In this document: one piece after another, positions 8,765 through 17,401 of the stretch | Layout: each line of letters opens with the position of its first letter | Numbering within the stretch: position 1 is the stretch's first letter | Origin: Gluconacetobacter johannae | GTDB taxonomy: Bacteria > Pseudomonadota > Alphaproteobacteria > Acetobacterales > Acetobacteraceae | Length of the DNA stretch: 64,000 nt | Direction: 5' to 3' | Assembly (NCBI RefSeq): GCF_025994435.1 | Contig: NZ_BAQK01000004.1 | Span: forward strand, 1 to 64,000 | Made by a program: the position numbers and the translations under genes | The notes under the pieces: generated by a model | The model's database searches: none | What the model was told of the DNA's origin: nothing | Seen by the model: only the letters and a program-made list of their open reading frames with translations

Positions 8765-9592
8765 TTATGGCAAGTCGCCGGCGCCGCCGGTCTCGGGCAT
8801 CGAGCCCGCGCGTCCGGCGGGCTGGCGGACATAGAACGCCTCCGCCAGGCGCGGCGGCAGCAGGTCCATCGCCCGCGACCCCGCCGCCAGCCACCAGGGA
8901 AAGGCGATGCGCCGCCGCCCGGCCGCCACCCCGCGCAGGATGGCGCCCACCGCGTCGTCCATCTCGGTCAGGCCCGGCATGGGAAAGCGGTTGGACGCCG
9001 TCATCGGCGACCGGACGAAGCCGCAGCAGACGCTGGACATCAGGATGCCGTCGCGGGCCATGTTGCCCCCGGTCGCCACCATGAAGCGGTCCACCGCCGC
9101 CTTGGACGCGCAATAGGACGGCGTGCCGGGAAAGGCGACATAGGCCGCGACCGAGGCGATGGCGCAGATCCGCCCCCGGACCCCGCGCGCGTCACGCGCC
9201 TGCCCCGCCTGGACCGCCAGCGCCGGCAGGACGGTGTTGAGGACCCCGCCCAGGTTGGTGTCCATCATGCGGCGGACCTGGCCGTCCGGCTCGCACGGGG
9301 CGGCGCGGCCGGCGGGGCACGCGGTCGAGGCCGTGATTCCCGCGCAGGCGAACACCAGGTCCAGCGCGCCGGCGCCGCCGATCCACGCCGCCATGCCTGC
9401 GCGGTCGCGCACGTCCTGGCGGTGGGGGCGCACCGACGCCCCGCGCCCGGCGCAGCGTTCGGCCACGTCGCGCAGCCGCGCCGGATCCCGCCCCCCCAGA
9501 TGCAGCAGCGCGCCCGGACGCGCCAGGGCCAGGGCGATGGACCGACCGATACCGGACGACGCCCCCGTGACGAGAATCGTATCCTGTTTCAT
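8765..9592 (-). CDS. SDR-family NAD(P)-dependent oxidoreductase
   Basis: A 275-residue classical short-chain dehydrogenase. The Rossmann cofactor motif TGASSGIGRS follows the start (residues 8-17), the NAG-like motif reads ACAG, and the catalytic triad appears as S in IASVAAY with YCASK. A C-terminal extension (PWWLAAGSRAMDLLPPRLAE) resembles SDRs that act on lipid or acyl substrates, but the substrate is not known. The start at 9592 (MKQDTILVTG) is chosen from the usual position of the cofactor motif; the frame stays open upstream over the divergent gmk gene as a shadow. Transcribed away from gmk. Confidence 0.85.
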   Translation of the reverse strand: MKQDTILVTGASSGIGRSIALALARPGALLHLGGRDPARLRDVAERCAGRGASVRPHRQDVRDRAGMAAWIGGAGALDLVFACAGITASTACPAGRAAPCEPDGQVRRMMDTNLGGVLNTVLPALAVQAGQARDARGVRGRICAIASVAAYVAFPGTPSYCASKAAVDRFMVATGGNMARDGILMSSVCCGFVRSPMTASNRFPMPGLTEMDDAVGAILRGVAAGRRRIAFPWWLAAGSRAMDLLPPRLAEAFYVRQPAGRAGSMPETGGAGDLP

Positions 9593-9677
9593 GTTCGCCA
9601 GATTAGAGACCGCCTGATAAAAGACCGCAAACCCGCGTCGCCGCGGGCCGATCGAGGATCTGAGGAATGTGCCGCCG

Positions 9678-10358
9678 ATGACGCCCACCAGCGAACGACA
9701 GGCCCACCCCGCGCGCCAGACGCCGATCGCGCGCCGGGGGGTCTGCCTGGTGATTTCCGCCCCGTCGGGCGCTGGGAAATCGACCATCGCCAACGCGCTG
9801 CGCGCCGCCGACCACCGGCTGCTGCATTCGGTGTCGGTCACCACCCGCCAGCCCCGCCCCGGCGAGACCGAGGGCGTCCATTATCACTTCCGCACCATGG
9901 AGCAGTTCCAGCGCATGGCCGAGGACGGCGAGATGCTGGAATGGGCGACGGTGTTCGGCCGGGGCTACGGCACGCCCCGCGCGCCCGTCGAGGCCGCGCT
10001 GGACGCGGGACGCGACATGGTGTTCGACATCGACTGGCAGGGGCACCGGCAGATCCGCGACGCCCTGCCCCATGACGTGGTCAGCCTGTTCGTCCTGCCC
10101 CCCTCGCTGGCCGAGCTGGAACGCCGGCTGTGCAACCGCGCGTCCGACCATGCCGAGGAAATCGCCCGCCGGATGAAGGCCGCCCGCGACGAGATCTCGC
10201 ACTGGCGGGAATTCGACCATGTGATCGTCAATACCGACCTGGACCAGGCCATCGCCGAGGCCCGCGCCGTGCTGGTGGCGGCCCGGCTGCAAACCCGGCG
10301 CCAGGCGGGCCTGGCCGGCTTCGTCGCCGGATTCGACGCGGCCGGATCGGGCGCGTAA
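9678..10358 (+). CDS. gmk: Guanylate kinase
   Basis: Transfers phosphate from ATP to GMP, giving GDP for GTP supply. The 226-residue protein has the P-loop SAPSGAGKST at residues 27-36, then the GMP-binding segment SVTTRQPRPGE and EGVHYHF, all intact and of normal family length apart from about 20 extra N-terminal residues. The start is uncertain: ATG at 9678 is used, with a GAGGA site 11 bases upstream; GTG at 9669 in frame is closer to that site but leaves only a 2-base gap. hldE starts 3 bases after the stop, so the two are cotranscribed with the downstream epimerase gene. Confidence 0.95.
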   Translation: MTPTSERQAHPARQTPIARRGVCLVISAPSGAGKSTIANALRAADHRLLHSVSVTTRQPRPGETEGVHYHFRTMEQFQRMAEDGEMLEWATVFGRGYGTPRAPVEAALDAGRDMVFDIDWQGHRQIRDALPHDVVSLFVLPPSLAELERRLCNRASDHAEEIARRMKAARDEISHWREFDHVIVNTDLDQAIAEARAVLVAARLQTRRQAGLAGFVAGFDAAGSGA

Positions 10359-10361
10359 CCC

Positions 10362-11825
10362 GTGGATTTCTCGTCGATCACGGTGCTGTGCATCGGTGAC
10401 GTCATGCTCGACCGGTTCGTCTATGGCGAGATGGAGCGCATCTCGCCCGAGGCCCCGGTTCCCGTCCTGCGCCTGGGCCGCACGCGTGAGATGCCCGGCG
10501 GCGTCGGCAACGTGGCCAACAACATCCTGTCGCTGGGCGGGCGGGCGATCCTGATCGGGCTGGTGGGCCGGGACGCGCCGGGGGCGGCGCTGCGCGCGCT
10601 GCTGGGCGCGCGGCCGGGGCTGACCGACGCGCTGGTCGACACCGGCGCGCGGCCCACGATCTGCAAGACCCGCTTCATCGCCGCCAACCAGCAGGTCGTC
10701 CGCGCCGACGAGGAAAGCCGCCTGCCGGTGCAAGAGCCCGAGGTCCATGCCCTGCTCGCCGCGATCGACGCCCATATCGACGCCGCCACCATCGTCGTGC
10801 TATCGGACTACGCCAAGGGCGCCTGCGCCGACCCGGTGATCCGGCACGCCATCGCCCGCGCGGGCGCGCGATCCATCCCGGTCTTCGTCGATCCGAAGTC
10901 GCGCGATTTCTCGCGCTATCGGGGGGCCGCCTGCATCACGCCCAACGCCCGCGAACTGGCGCAGGCGACGGGCCTGCCGGTGGATAGCGACGCCGAGATC
11001 GAACAGGCCGCCCACGCCGCCATGCTCCAGGCCGACGCCGGCGCCATCCTGGCCACCCGGTCGGAAAAGGGCATGGCCCTGGTCGAACGCACCGGCGCCG
11101 TCCAGACCGTGCCCGCCCGCGCGCGCGAGGTCTTCGACGTGTCGGGCGCGGGCGATACGGTGATCGCGACCCTGGCCCTGGCGGCGGGGTCGGGCATGAC
11201 GCTGGCGCAGGCGATGCATGTCGCCAACGCGGCGGCGGGGGTGGTGGTCGGCAAGCTGGGCACCGCGACGGCGGACATCGCCGAGGTGCTGGCCGAACTG
11301 AACGCGCAGGACCATGCCCACGCCGCCGATGCCCCCGTCCTGCTGTCGCGCGACCAGGCCGCGGAGCAGGTGGCGCGGTGGAAGGCGCAGGGGTTGCGGG
11401 TCGGCTTCGCCAACGGCTGCTTCGACATCCTCCATCCCGGCCATGTCGGGCTTCTGGCGGCGGCCCGGGCGGCGTGCGACCGGCTGATCGTGGCGCTGAA
11501 CGCCGACGCCAGCGTGGCCCGGCTGAAAGGCCCCGAGCGTCCGGTCAACACGCTGCGCGATCGCGCGACGGTCATGATGGCGATCCGCCATGTCGATGCC
11601 GTCGTCGCCTTCGACGAGGACACGCCGCTGGCGCTGATCCGGCTGCTGCTGCCCGACGTGCTGGTCAAGGGCGCCGACTACCGCCCCGAGCAGGTCGTGG
11701 GCGCCGACGTGGTGCAGGCGGCCGGCGGCCGGCTGCTGCTGGCGCGGCTGGAGGACGGGCAATCGACGACGCGGACCCTGGGCCGCATCCGCGCCATCGG
11801 AACCGCCGGGACGCGGGACCAATGA
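10362..11825 (+). CDS. hldE: Bifunctional heptose-7-phosphate kinase / heptose-1-phosphate adenylyltransferase
   Basis: A 487-residue fusion in the ADP-heptose pathway for the LPS inner core. Residues 1-315 form a ribokinase-type (PfkB) kinase that makes heptose-1,7-bisphosphate, with the anion-hole motif DVSGAGDTV near residue 259. Residues from about 345 form the nucleotidyltransferase domain with FANGCFDILHPGH, carrying the HxGH motif, which makes ADP-heptose. Both active-site motifs are intact. The start is GTG at 10362, three bases after gmk; the stop overlaps the ATG of the epimerase gene (ATGA). hldD and waaC/F are not in the window. Confidence 0.95.
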   Translation: MDFSSITVLCIGDVMLDRFVYGEMERISPEAPVPVLRLGRTREMPGGVGNVANNILSLGGRAILIGLVGRDAPGAALRALLGARPGLTDALVDTGARPTICKTRFIAANQQVVRADEESRLPVQEPEVHALLAAIDAHIDAATIVVLSDYAKGACADPVIRHAIARAGARSIPVFVDPKSRDFSRYRGAACITPNARELAQATGLPVDSDAEIEQAAHAAMLQADAGAILATRSEKGMALVERTGAVQTVPARAREVFDVSGAGDTVIATLALAAGSGMTLAQAMHVANAAAGVVVGKLGTATADIAEVLAELNAQDHAHAADAPVLLSRDQAAEQVARWKAQGLRVGFANGCFDILHPGHVGLLAAARAACDRLIVALNADASVARLKGPERPVNTLRDRATVMMAIRHVDAVVAFDEDTPLALIRLLLPDVLVKGADYRPEQVVGADVVQAAGGRLLLARLEDGQSTTRTLGRIRAIGTAGTRDQ

Positions 11826-12991
11826 TCCCTCCCGCCCCGACGCTGCCCGACGACATCCGCCAGGCCCATGCCGCGTTCGGATCGTGGCTGTTCGACCGCG
11901 CCCTGCCCGTCTGGGGGGCCACGGGGTGCGACGGCGACGCGGACGACCCCGCCCGGCTGGGCGCGCGCGAACAGCTCAACCCCGACGGCACGGCGGCCGA
12001 TCCGGGCTTCAAGCGCCTGCGCGTGCAGGCCCGGCAGCTTTACGCCTTCACCCGCGCCGCGCTGTACGGCTGGCCCGGCGGCGCGGCGCGGGCCGAGGGC
12101 ATCTATCGCTTCATGCGGCGCGGCCTGCGCGACGACGGCGGATGGGTCAGCCGCCTGACCGCCGGCGGCGCGGTGCTGGACCCGACGGCCGATCTGTACG
12201 ACCTGGCCTTCATCATCTTCGCCCTGTCCTGGTACGGGCGGCTGGACACCTCGGGCACGCCGGTCCACCTGGCGCGGCAGACCATCGCCTGGCTGCGGCG
12301 GGCCATGGCCACGCCCAACGGCGGGTTCCTCGACACCCTGCCGCGCGGCGATGGTCCCCGGCAGCAGAACCCGCACATGCATCTGCTGGAAGCGGCGCTG
12401 GCGCTGTTCGAGACCACGGGCGACGAGTCCGACGCCACCCTGGCGCACGATCTGGTCGATCTGTTCCGCACCCGCCTGTTCGACGAACGGACGGGCACGC
12501 TGGGCGAAGCCTTCACCGACGACTGGCGGCCCGTGCCCGGCGCGGCCGGCCACCTGGTCGAGCCCGGCCACCAGTACGAATGGGTGTGGCTGCTGTGCGA
12601 GTACGGGCGCCTGACCGGCCGCGCCCTGCCCGATCACGCGCGCATCCTCTTCGGGTTCGGCCGCCGCCACGGCGTCGATCCCGAAACCGGCCTGGTCCGC
12701 GACGTGCTGCGCCGCGACGGCGCCATCGTCCGGGGATCGGCGCGGCTGTGGGCGCAGACCGAGGGCCTGCGCGCGGAAATCGCCATGTACGACCCCGCCT
12801 CCAGCGGGGCGCGGATCGCGCGCATCGTCGATAATCTGCTGGGCCGCTATTTCACCCACTGTCCGCCCGGAACCTGGAACGACCATCTGGACGATGCGCT
12901 GCGGCCCATGGGCGAGCGGATTCCGGCCAGTTCCTTCTATCACATCGTCGCGGGCTATGCGGAGCTGGACCGGCTGGTCCGCAAGGGCTGA
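11822..12991 (+). CDS. AGE-family sugar epimerase/isomerase
   Basis: A 389-residue protein of the N-acylglucosamine 2-epimerase / mannose-6-phosphate isomerase superfamily, an (alpha/alpha)6 barrel. Family signatures include LYDLAFIIFALSWY, NPHMHLLEAALALFE, LVEPGHQYEWVWLL with an active-site His, and the C-terminal SSFYHIVAGYAEL. The ATG at 11822 overlaps the hldE stop by four bases, so translation is probably coupled. The link to hldE suggests work on a sugar or sugar phosphate feeding envelope polysaccharide; the exact substrate cannot be read from sequence. Confidence 0.85.
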   Translation: MIPPAPTLPDDIRQAHAAFGSWLFDRALPVWGATGCDGDADDPARLGAREQLNPDGTAADPGFKRLRVQARQLYAFTRAALYGWPGGAARAEGIYRFMRRGLRDDGGWVSRLTAGGAVLDPTADLYDLAFIIFALSWYGRLDTSGTPVHLARQTIAWLRRAMATPNGGFLDTLPRGDGPRQQNPHMHLLEAALALFETTGDESDATLAHDLVDLFRTRLFDERTGTLGEAFTDDWRPVPGAAGHLVEPGHQYEWVWLLCEYGRLTGRALPDHARILFGFGRRHGVDPETGLVRDVLRRDGAIVRGSARLWAQTEGLRAEIAMYDPASSGARIARIVDNLLGRYFTHCPPGTWNDHLDDALRPMGERIPASSFYHIVAGYAELDRLVRKG

Positions 12992-13021
12992 ACAGGCGGG
13001 CACGGGCCCGGTTCGGGCAAG

Positions 13022-13049
13022 TTATCCCCAGGTTCCTTGGTTATCCACA
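13022..13049. promoter_or_regulatory. DnaA box pair upstream of dnaB
   Basis: TTATCCACA at 13041-13049 matches the consensus DnaA box exactly, and TTATCCCCA at 13022-13030 differs by one base. Both lie in the 94-base gap before the dnaB start at 13086, in the same orientation with centres 19 bases apart. DnaA binding here could regulate dnaB. The gap is too short to hold a replication origin by itself. Confidence 0.55.
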
Positions 13050-13085
13050 GACCAGTCCACAGGCTGCGTCTGGTAAGAGGACCCT

Positions 13086-14600
13086 GTGAACCAGATCGAC
13101 CCCTCCCCCGACGAGTCCCGCACGGGCGACACGCTGCTCGGCCTGTCGCAGCGCCAGCCCCCTGCCAACATGCAGGCCGAACAGGCGCTGCTGGGCGCGT
13201 TGCTGACCAACAACCGCGCCTACGACCGGGTGTCCGACTTCCTGACCGGCGAGCATTTCGCCGATACCGTCAACGGCCGGATCTATGACGCCATCGCCCG
13301 GCGGATCGAGGCCGGGCACCTGGCCGACCCGGTGACGCTGCGCGCCGAATTCGAACATTCCGGCCTGCTGGATTCGGTGGGGGGCACCGCCTATCTGGGC
13401 CGACTGCTGACCGCGATGGTCGGCATCATCAATGCCGGCGATTATGGCCGCGCGATCCACGACGCCTGGGTCCGCCGGCAGTTGATCGACATCGGGGAGA
13501 CAGTCGTCAACAACGCCTTCGGCGCGCGGCCCGACCTGGACGGCGTGGACCAGATCGCCGCCAGCGAGGAGGCGCTGTTCCGCCTGGCCACCGAAAAGGG
13601 GCAGGAAGGCGGCTTCACCAGCTTCGACCGGGCGTTGGCCGATGCGCTGGACGTGGCGGAAAAGGCGTTCCACCGCACCGGCGACGTCGTGGGCCTGACC
13701 ACCGGCCTGCGCGACCTGGACAAGAAGACCGGCGGCCTGCACCCGTCGGACCTGCTGATCCTGGCCGGCCGCCCCGCCATGGGCAAGACGGCGCTGGCGA
13801 CCAAGATCGCCTTCAGCGCCGCGCGGGCGCTGATGCGCGAGGCGCAGGACGCCGCGCCCGGCACCCAGCCCAAGGGGTCGGTCGCGATCTTCTCGCTGGA
13901 AATGTCGGCCGAGCAGTTGGCCACCCGTATCCTGTCCGAACAGGCCAGCGTGTCGGGCGAGCGCATCCGGCGCGGCGATATCGGGCAGAAGGAGTTCGAT
14001 CGCTTCGTCCACGTCACCCGCGAACTGGCGCAATTGCCGCTGCATATCGACGACACGCCCGCCATCTCGCTGTCGGCGATGCGTACGCGCTGCCGCCGCC
14101 TGGCCCGCACCAAGGGGCTGAGCCTGGTGGTGGTCGATTACCTGCAGTTGATGCGGCCCTCGGTCGGCACCCGCCCGGAAAGCCGCGTGCTGGAAATCTC
14201 GATGATTACGCAGGGGCTGAAGGCCATCGCCAAGGAGCTGAGCGTGCCGGTGATCGCGCTGTCGCAGTTGTCGCGCCAGGTGGAAAGCCGCGAGGACAAG
14301 CGGCCGATGCTGTCGGACCTGCGCGAATCCGGGTCGATCGAGCAGGACGCCGACGCCGTCATGTTCGTCTATCGCGACCAGTATTACCTGCAGCAGCGCC
14401 AGCCCAAGGAAACCGCCCACGAGTCGAGCGAGAAATACCAGACGGCGATGGAAGAATGGCAGCGCAAGATGGATCTGGCCCACAATCGCGCCGAACTGAT
14501 CCTGGAAAAGCAGCGCCACGGCCCCACCGGCACCGTGCATCTGTTCTTCGAGGGCGAATTCACCCGCTTCGGCGACCTGGACCTGGTGCACGACGCCTGA
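13086..14600 (+). CDS. dnaB: Replicative DNA helicase
   Basis: The hexameric 5'-3' helicase of the replication fork, 504 residues. The N-terminal DnaB domain begins PPANMQAEQALLGALL, a linker helix follows, and the C-terminal RecA-like domain has Walker A GRPAMGKTAL near residue 228, Walker B LVVVDYLQLM and the arginine-containing SQLSRQVESREDKRP segment. No intein interrupts it. It has a roughly 40-residue insertion near the C-terminus (YLQQRQPKETAHESSEKY), as seen in other alphaproteobacteria. The start is GTG at 13086. DnaA-box sequences precede it. A repeat cluster follows the stop. Confidence 0.96.
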   Translation: MNQIDPSPDESRTGDTLLGLSQRQPPANMQAEQALLGALLTNNRAYDRVSDFLTGEHFADTVNGRIYDAIARRIEAGHLADPVTLRAEFEHSGLLDSVGGTAYLGRLLTAMVGIINAGDYGRAIHDAWVRRQLIDIGETVVNNAFGARPDLDGVDQIAASEEALFRLATEKGQEGGFTSFDRALADALDVAEKAFHRTGDVVGLTTGLRDLDKKTGGLHPSDLLILAGRPAMGKTALATKIAFSAARALMREAQDAAPGTQPKGSVAIFSLEMSAEQLATRILSEQASVSGERIRRGDIGQKEFDRFVHVTRELAQLPLHIDDTPAISLSAMRTRCRRLARTKGLSLVVVDYLQLMRPSVGTRPESRVLEISMITQGLKAIAKELSVPVIALSQLSRQVESREDKRPMLSDLRESGSIEQDADAVMFVYRDQYYLQQRQPKETAHESSEKYQTAMEEWQRKMDLAHNRAELILEKQRHGPTGTVHLFFEGEFTRFGDLDLVHDA

Positions 14601-14619
14601 TGCCTCGGGGGCGATGCCC

Positions 14620-14854
14620 AAAAGAAGGTCGGGCGCTGCCCGAACCCGGCAAGGGCCTCGGCCCTTGCATCCCATTCGATTTGTAAAGTCTGGGGTTTCC
14701 CAAAGGCTCTGTTGTCGTTAGGTGTTGGTGGCGAAGCTCAGGGCTCTGCCCTGAAACCCGCCAAAGGCCACAGGCCTTTGGAAACCAAACTCTTTATCCA
14801 CGATCGGGGTCCAGGGCCTCAGGCCCTGGTGGGTTCGGGCAACGCCCGACCTTC
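14620..14854. repeat. Palindromic intergenic repeat cluster, copy R2
   Basis: At least six hairpins in 235 bases: TCGGGCGCTGCCCGA (14629-14643), CAAGGGCCTCGGCCCTTG (14650-14667), CAGGGCTCTGCCCTG (14739-14753), CCAAAGGCC-ACA-GGCCTTTGG (14761-14781), CCAGGGCCTCAGGCCCTGG (14811-14829) and TCGGGC-AAC-GCCCGA (14834-14848). The first half matches copies R3, R4 and R6; the last 50 bases are nearly the reverse complement of 61148-61200 in R6. This fills most of the gap of about 400 bases between dnaB and the next gene. Confidence 0.8.
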
Positions 14855-14998
14855 CTCACCCAGAGCCGAGGAAGAAGCGTTACTTTCGCGCTTATGGGGC
14901 GCTGCCCCAGGCAACTTGCCGCATCGTTCTCCGTTGAGGGCACTCCCCCTGCCCGAGCACAGCCCGTGCCCATCCGGTCCCTCTCGTCTCGCCCTGCG

Positions 14999-16117
14999 AT
15001 GGTCGTCGCCGTTCCGGTGCGCGACGAGGAAGCACGCATCGGTCCCTGCCTGCTGGCCCTGGCGGCGCAGGGCGGGGCCACGCCCGACCATGTCGTGCTT
15101 CTGGTCAACAACACCACCGACGGCACCGTCGCCCGCGTGCGCGACATGGCGCCTGCCCTGCCCTTTGCGCTGACGGTGGCATGCCGCGTCTATCCCGACG
15201 CGCAGGCCCATGCCGGCACGGCCCGGCGCGAGGCCATGGAGATCGCGGCCGCACGCGCCGGGGCCGGCGGCATCCTGCTGACCACCGATGCGGACGGCCG
15301 TGTCGCCCCCGACTGGATCGGGCGCACCCTGTCCGCGCTTGCCGCCGGCGCGCAGGCCGTGTGCGGGCGGGCGCGGATCGACCCGATGGAGGCCCTGGCC
15401 ATTCCGGCGCATCTGCATCGCGACGATGACCGCGAGGTCGCCTACGCCACGGTGCTGGACCGCATCCATGACCTGGCCGACCCGGACCCGTTCGACCCGT
15501 GGCCGCGCCATACCGAACATTCCGGCGCCAGCATTGCCGTCACCGTGGCCGCGTGGGCGCGCGCGGGCGGTGTTCCCGCCCTTCCCATTGCCGAGGACCG
15601 CGCCTTTATCGCGGCCCTGCGCCGGGTGGACACGCCGATCCGTCATGCCGCCGACGTGCGGGTCACCGTCTCGGGCCGCATCCTCGGCCGGGCCAGGGGC
15701 GGGATGGCCGATACCATCGCGCGGCGGATGGAACGCCAGGACGCGGTGCTGGACGACAGCCTCGAACCGGCCGGCGACTGCCTGCGCCGCGCCCGCGCCA
15801 GGGCATGGCTGCGACATCTGCATGACGAACAGGGGATAGGCCGCGACACGCGGGCGTCAACGGCCAGCCTGGCCGCGATGCTCGGCGTCCCCACGCATCA
15901 TGTGGCCCATCGGATGATAGGGCCGTATTTCGGCATGTGCTGGGAACGGCTTGAAGCCGAAACCCCGTCGCTGCGGCGGCGGCGCGTCCACCGCAGCGAC
16001 CTGGCATGGCATCATGCCCGGGCGGTGGACATCGTCGCCGGCCTGCTGGACGGACCCTGCATCCAGGACGACCGTCAGGTCCCCCTGATGTCGCCGGCCA
16101 GCAGGTCGATCCGATAG
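14999..16117 (+). CDS. Family 2 glycosyltransferase
   Basis: A GT2-type glycosyltransferase of about 372 residues. It opens with a typical nucleotide-sugar binding strand (MVVAVPVRDEEARIGPCL), followed by the metal-binding segment TTDADGRVAPDW and an acceptor-side PIAEDRAFIAAL motif. No transmembrane helices, so it is probably cytosolic or peripheral. Start uncertain: ATG 14999 fits the usual start of the GT2 fold, GTG 14966 and ATG 14894 are in frame, and none has a convincing ribosome-binding site. Its 3' end overlaps the convergent methyltransferase gene by 43 bases. With that gene, the deacetylase and the flavoprotein it forms a four-gene set; the product is unknown. Confidence 0.8.
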   Translation: MVVAVPVRDEEARIGPCLLALAAQGGATPDHVVLLVNNTTDGTVARVRDMAPALPFALTVACRVYPDAQAHAGTARREAMEIAAARAGAGGILLTTDADGRVAPDWIGRTLSALAAGAQAVCGRARIDPMEALAIPAHLHRDDDREVAYATVLDRIHDLADPDPFDPWPRHTEHSGASIAVTVAAWARAGGVPALPIAEDRAFIAALRRVDTPIRHAADVRVTVSGRILGRARGGMADTIARRMERQDAVLDDSLEPAGDCLRRARARAWLRHLHDEQGIGRDTRASTASLAAMLGVPTHHVAHRMIGPYFGMCWERLEAETPSLRRRRVHRSDLAWHHARAVDIVAGLLDGPCIQDDRQVPLMSPASRSIR

Positions 16118-16677
16118 CCGTCCCGCCTTTCGGAAAAGGCGCCTGCCCATCCGGCCCCGCGACACTGCCCGAGGAAAAGATCGGCCGCTTCGTCGCCCGT
16201 GCAGGGCGTATCCGTCGGCCCGGTCCAGTTCACCAGCAGGATCGACGCATCCGGCCGCGCAACCGCCAGAATCCGGTCGGCCAGGGCCATGATGTCCGCC
16301 CGCGACAGGAAATACAGCAATTCCGAGACCACGATCAGGTCGCACGACCCCGGCGACAGGGCAGGAAACGCGCCGGGCAAGTGCCCCTGGTGGAACGAGA
16401 CCGCAGGCCAGCCCCGGCAGCGCGCCCGCGCCCGCCGTAACGCCGCCTCCGCCACATCCACGCCCAGAAGCCGCGCGCAACGGGGGGCGAGTTCCGCCGT
16501 CATCACCCCGATGGAACAGCCGAGTTCCAGGGCGAAATCGAAACGCCGTTCGCCCAGCACCGCCAGCGTCCGGGCATATTTGCGGCGTTCATAGGCGCGG
16601 GTCTCGAACCCCCAGGGGTCGGGATGCGCGTCATACAGGCGGGCGAAGACCGATCCGGGCCAGCTTGCGCTACTCAT
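16075..16677 (-). CDS. NodS-like SAM-dependent methyltransferase
   Basis: A 200-residue class I methyltransferase of the NodS type. SAM motif I is ELGCSIG at residues 51-57, preceded by the subfamily segment DPWGFETRAYERRKYA and followed by SELLYFLS and NWTGPTDTP, all typical of NodS-like enzymes. NodS methylates the free amine of a deacetylated chitooligosaccharide, so an N-methylation of a deacetylated amino sugar is a reasonable guess, supported by the PIG-L deacetylase gene that overlaps its start by 8 bases. It is the last gene of a three-gene minus operon. Start 16677 is chosen for the family N-terminus. Confidence 0.82.
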   Translation of the reverse strand: MSSASWPGSVFARLYDAHPDPWGFETRAYERRKYARTLAVLGERRFDFALELGCSIGVMTAELAPRCARLLGVDVAEAALRRARARCRGWPAVSFHQGHLPGAFPALSPGSCDLIVVSELLYFLSRADIMALADRILAVARPDASILLVNWTGPTDTPCTGDEAADLFLGQCRGAGWAGAFSERRDGYRIDLLAGDIRGT

Positions 16678-17401
16678 GATCGAGAAAGACCTCGAAGGGC
16701 ACATCGAAGGCCGACAGCAGAGTGTCCGGAAGACGGAATCCGGTCGGGTCATCCCCGATCAGGCCGCCATGCTGGCTTTCGTGCGCGCCGATCGCCTCGG
16801 CCTTCACCGTCAGGTAACGTGCGATATCGAGGCGCATCCCCTGCGGCGGCCGCTGGTCCAGTTCGGTGTCCGGCGCAATCAGCCAGCCCCACACCGGATA
16901 GGCGAGCAGGGACAGACCGCCGGATTGCCGTAACGCCACGCCCATTTTCCATGCGGCCTCATGATCGCAATGCGGGTCGTGACGCCAGGGGGCCAGGACC
17001 GTGCCGCACGCATGCCGCGCCGCCAGTCCGGCCAGGGTCTCCACCGCCCGGTCGAATGCCGGGCCTTCATGCGGCGCGGCGGCATCCGGCAGGCCGAGAA
17101 AGACGATGCGTGCGGGCGCGAGGCCGAGGAGGGAGACGGCGTGCCGCGCCTCGGCCTGCCGCCGGGCCCGCAGGCGCGCGGGCGGCCACGCGCGCGAATG
17201 AGGATGCGAGGCCGCGCCATCGGTCACGATCGCCACCAGCGGCGGCCGCCCGGCGGCGCAGCACGCCGCGATCAGCCCGCCGCAGCCCAGGCTCTCATCG
17301 TCGGCATGCGGGGCCAGCACCAGGGCGGTGCCCGGCACGATCCGGTCGAGCGGCCGGAAGGGCAAGGCCCGGAACGCATCCTGGACCAGGCCGGCCTTCA
17401 T
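16670..17401 (-). CDS. PIG-L family deacetylase
   Basis: A 243-residue zinc-dependent N-deacetylase of the PIG-L/LmbE family, which removes acetyl groups from GlcNAc-containing conjugates. The zinc-binding motif PHADDE is at residues 31-36 and the second metal site HDPHCDHE is at residues 141-148, so the catalytic set is complete. No signal peptide, so it should act in the cytoplasm. The ATG overlaps the stop of the flavoprotein gene by four bases (ATGA), and its own end overlaps the methyltransferase start by 8, indicating a tightly coupled operon. The acceptor is unknown. Confidence 0.88.
   Translation of the reverse strand: MKAGLVQDAFRALPFRPLDRIVPGTALVLAPHADDESLGCGGLIAACCAAGRPPLVAIVTDGAASHPHSRAWPPARLRARRQAEARHAVSLLGLAPARIVFLGLPDAAAPHEGPAFDRAVETLAGLAARHACGTVLAPWRHDPHCDHEAAWKMGVALRQSGGLSLLAYPVWGWLIAPDTELDQRPPQGMRLDIARYLTVKAEAIGAHESQHGGLIGDDPTGFRLPDTLLSAFDVPFEVFLDHE

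Noticed and set aside
13022..13049. Replication origin at the DnaA boxes
   Set aside because: Only one perfect and one near-perfect box, no AT-rich unwinding region, and no dnaA or dnaN nearby.
14620..14854. CRISPR-like appearance of repeated short palindromes
   Set aside because: The hairpins differ in sequence and spacing, there are no equal spacers and no cas genes; they belong to the dispersed repeat family.
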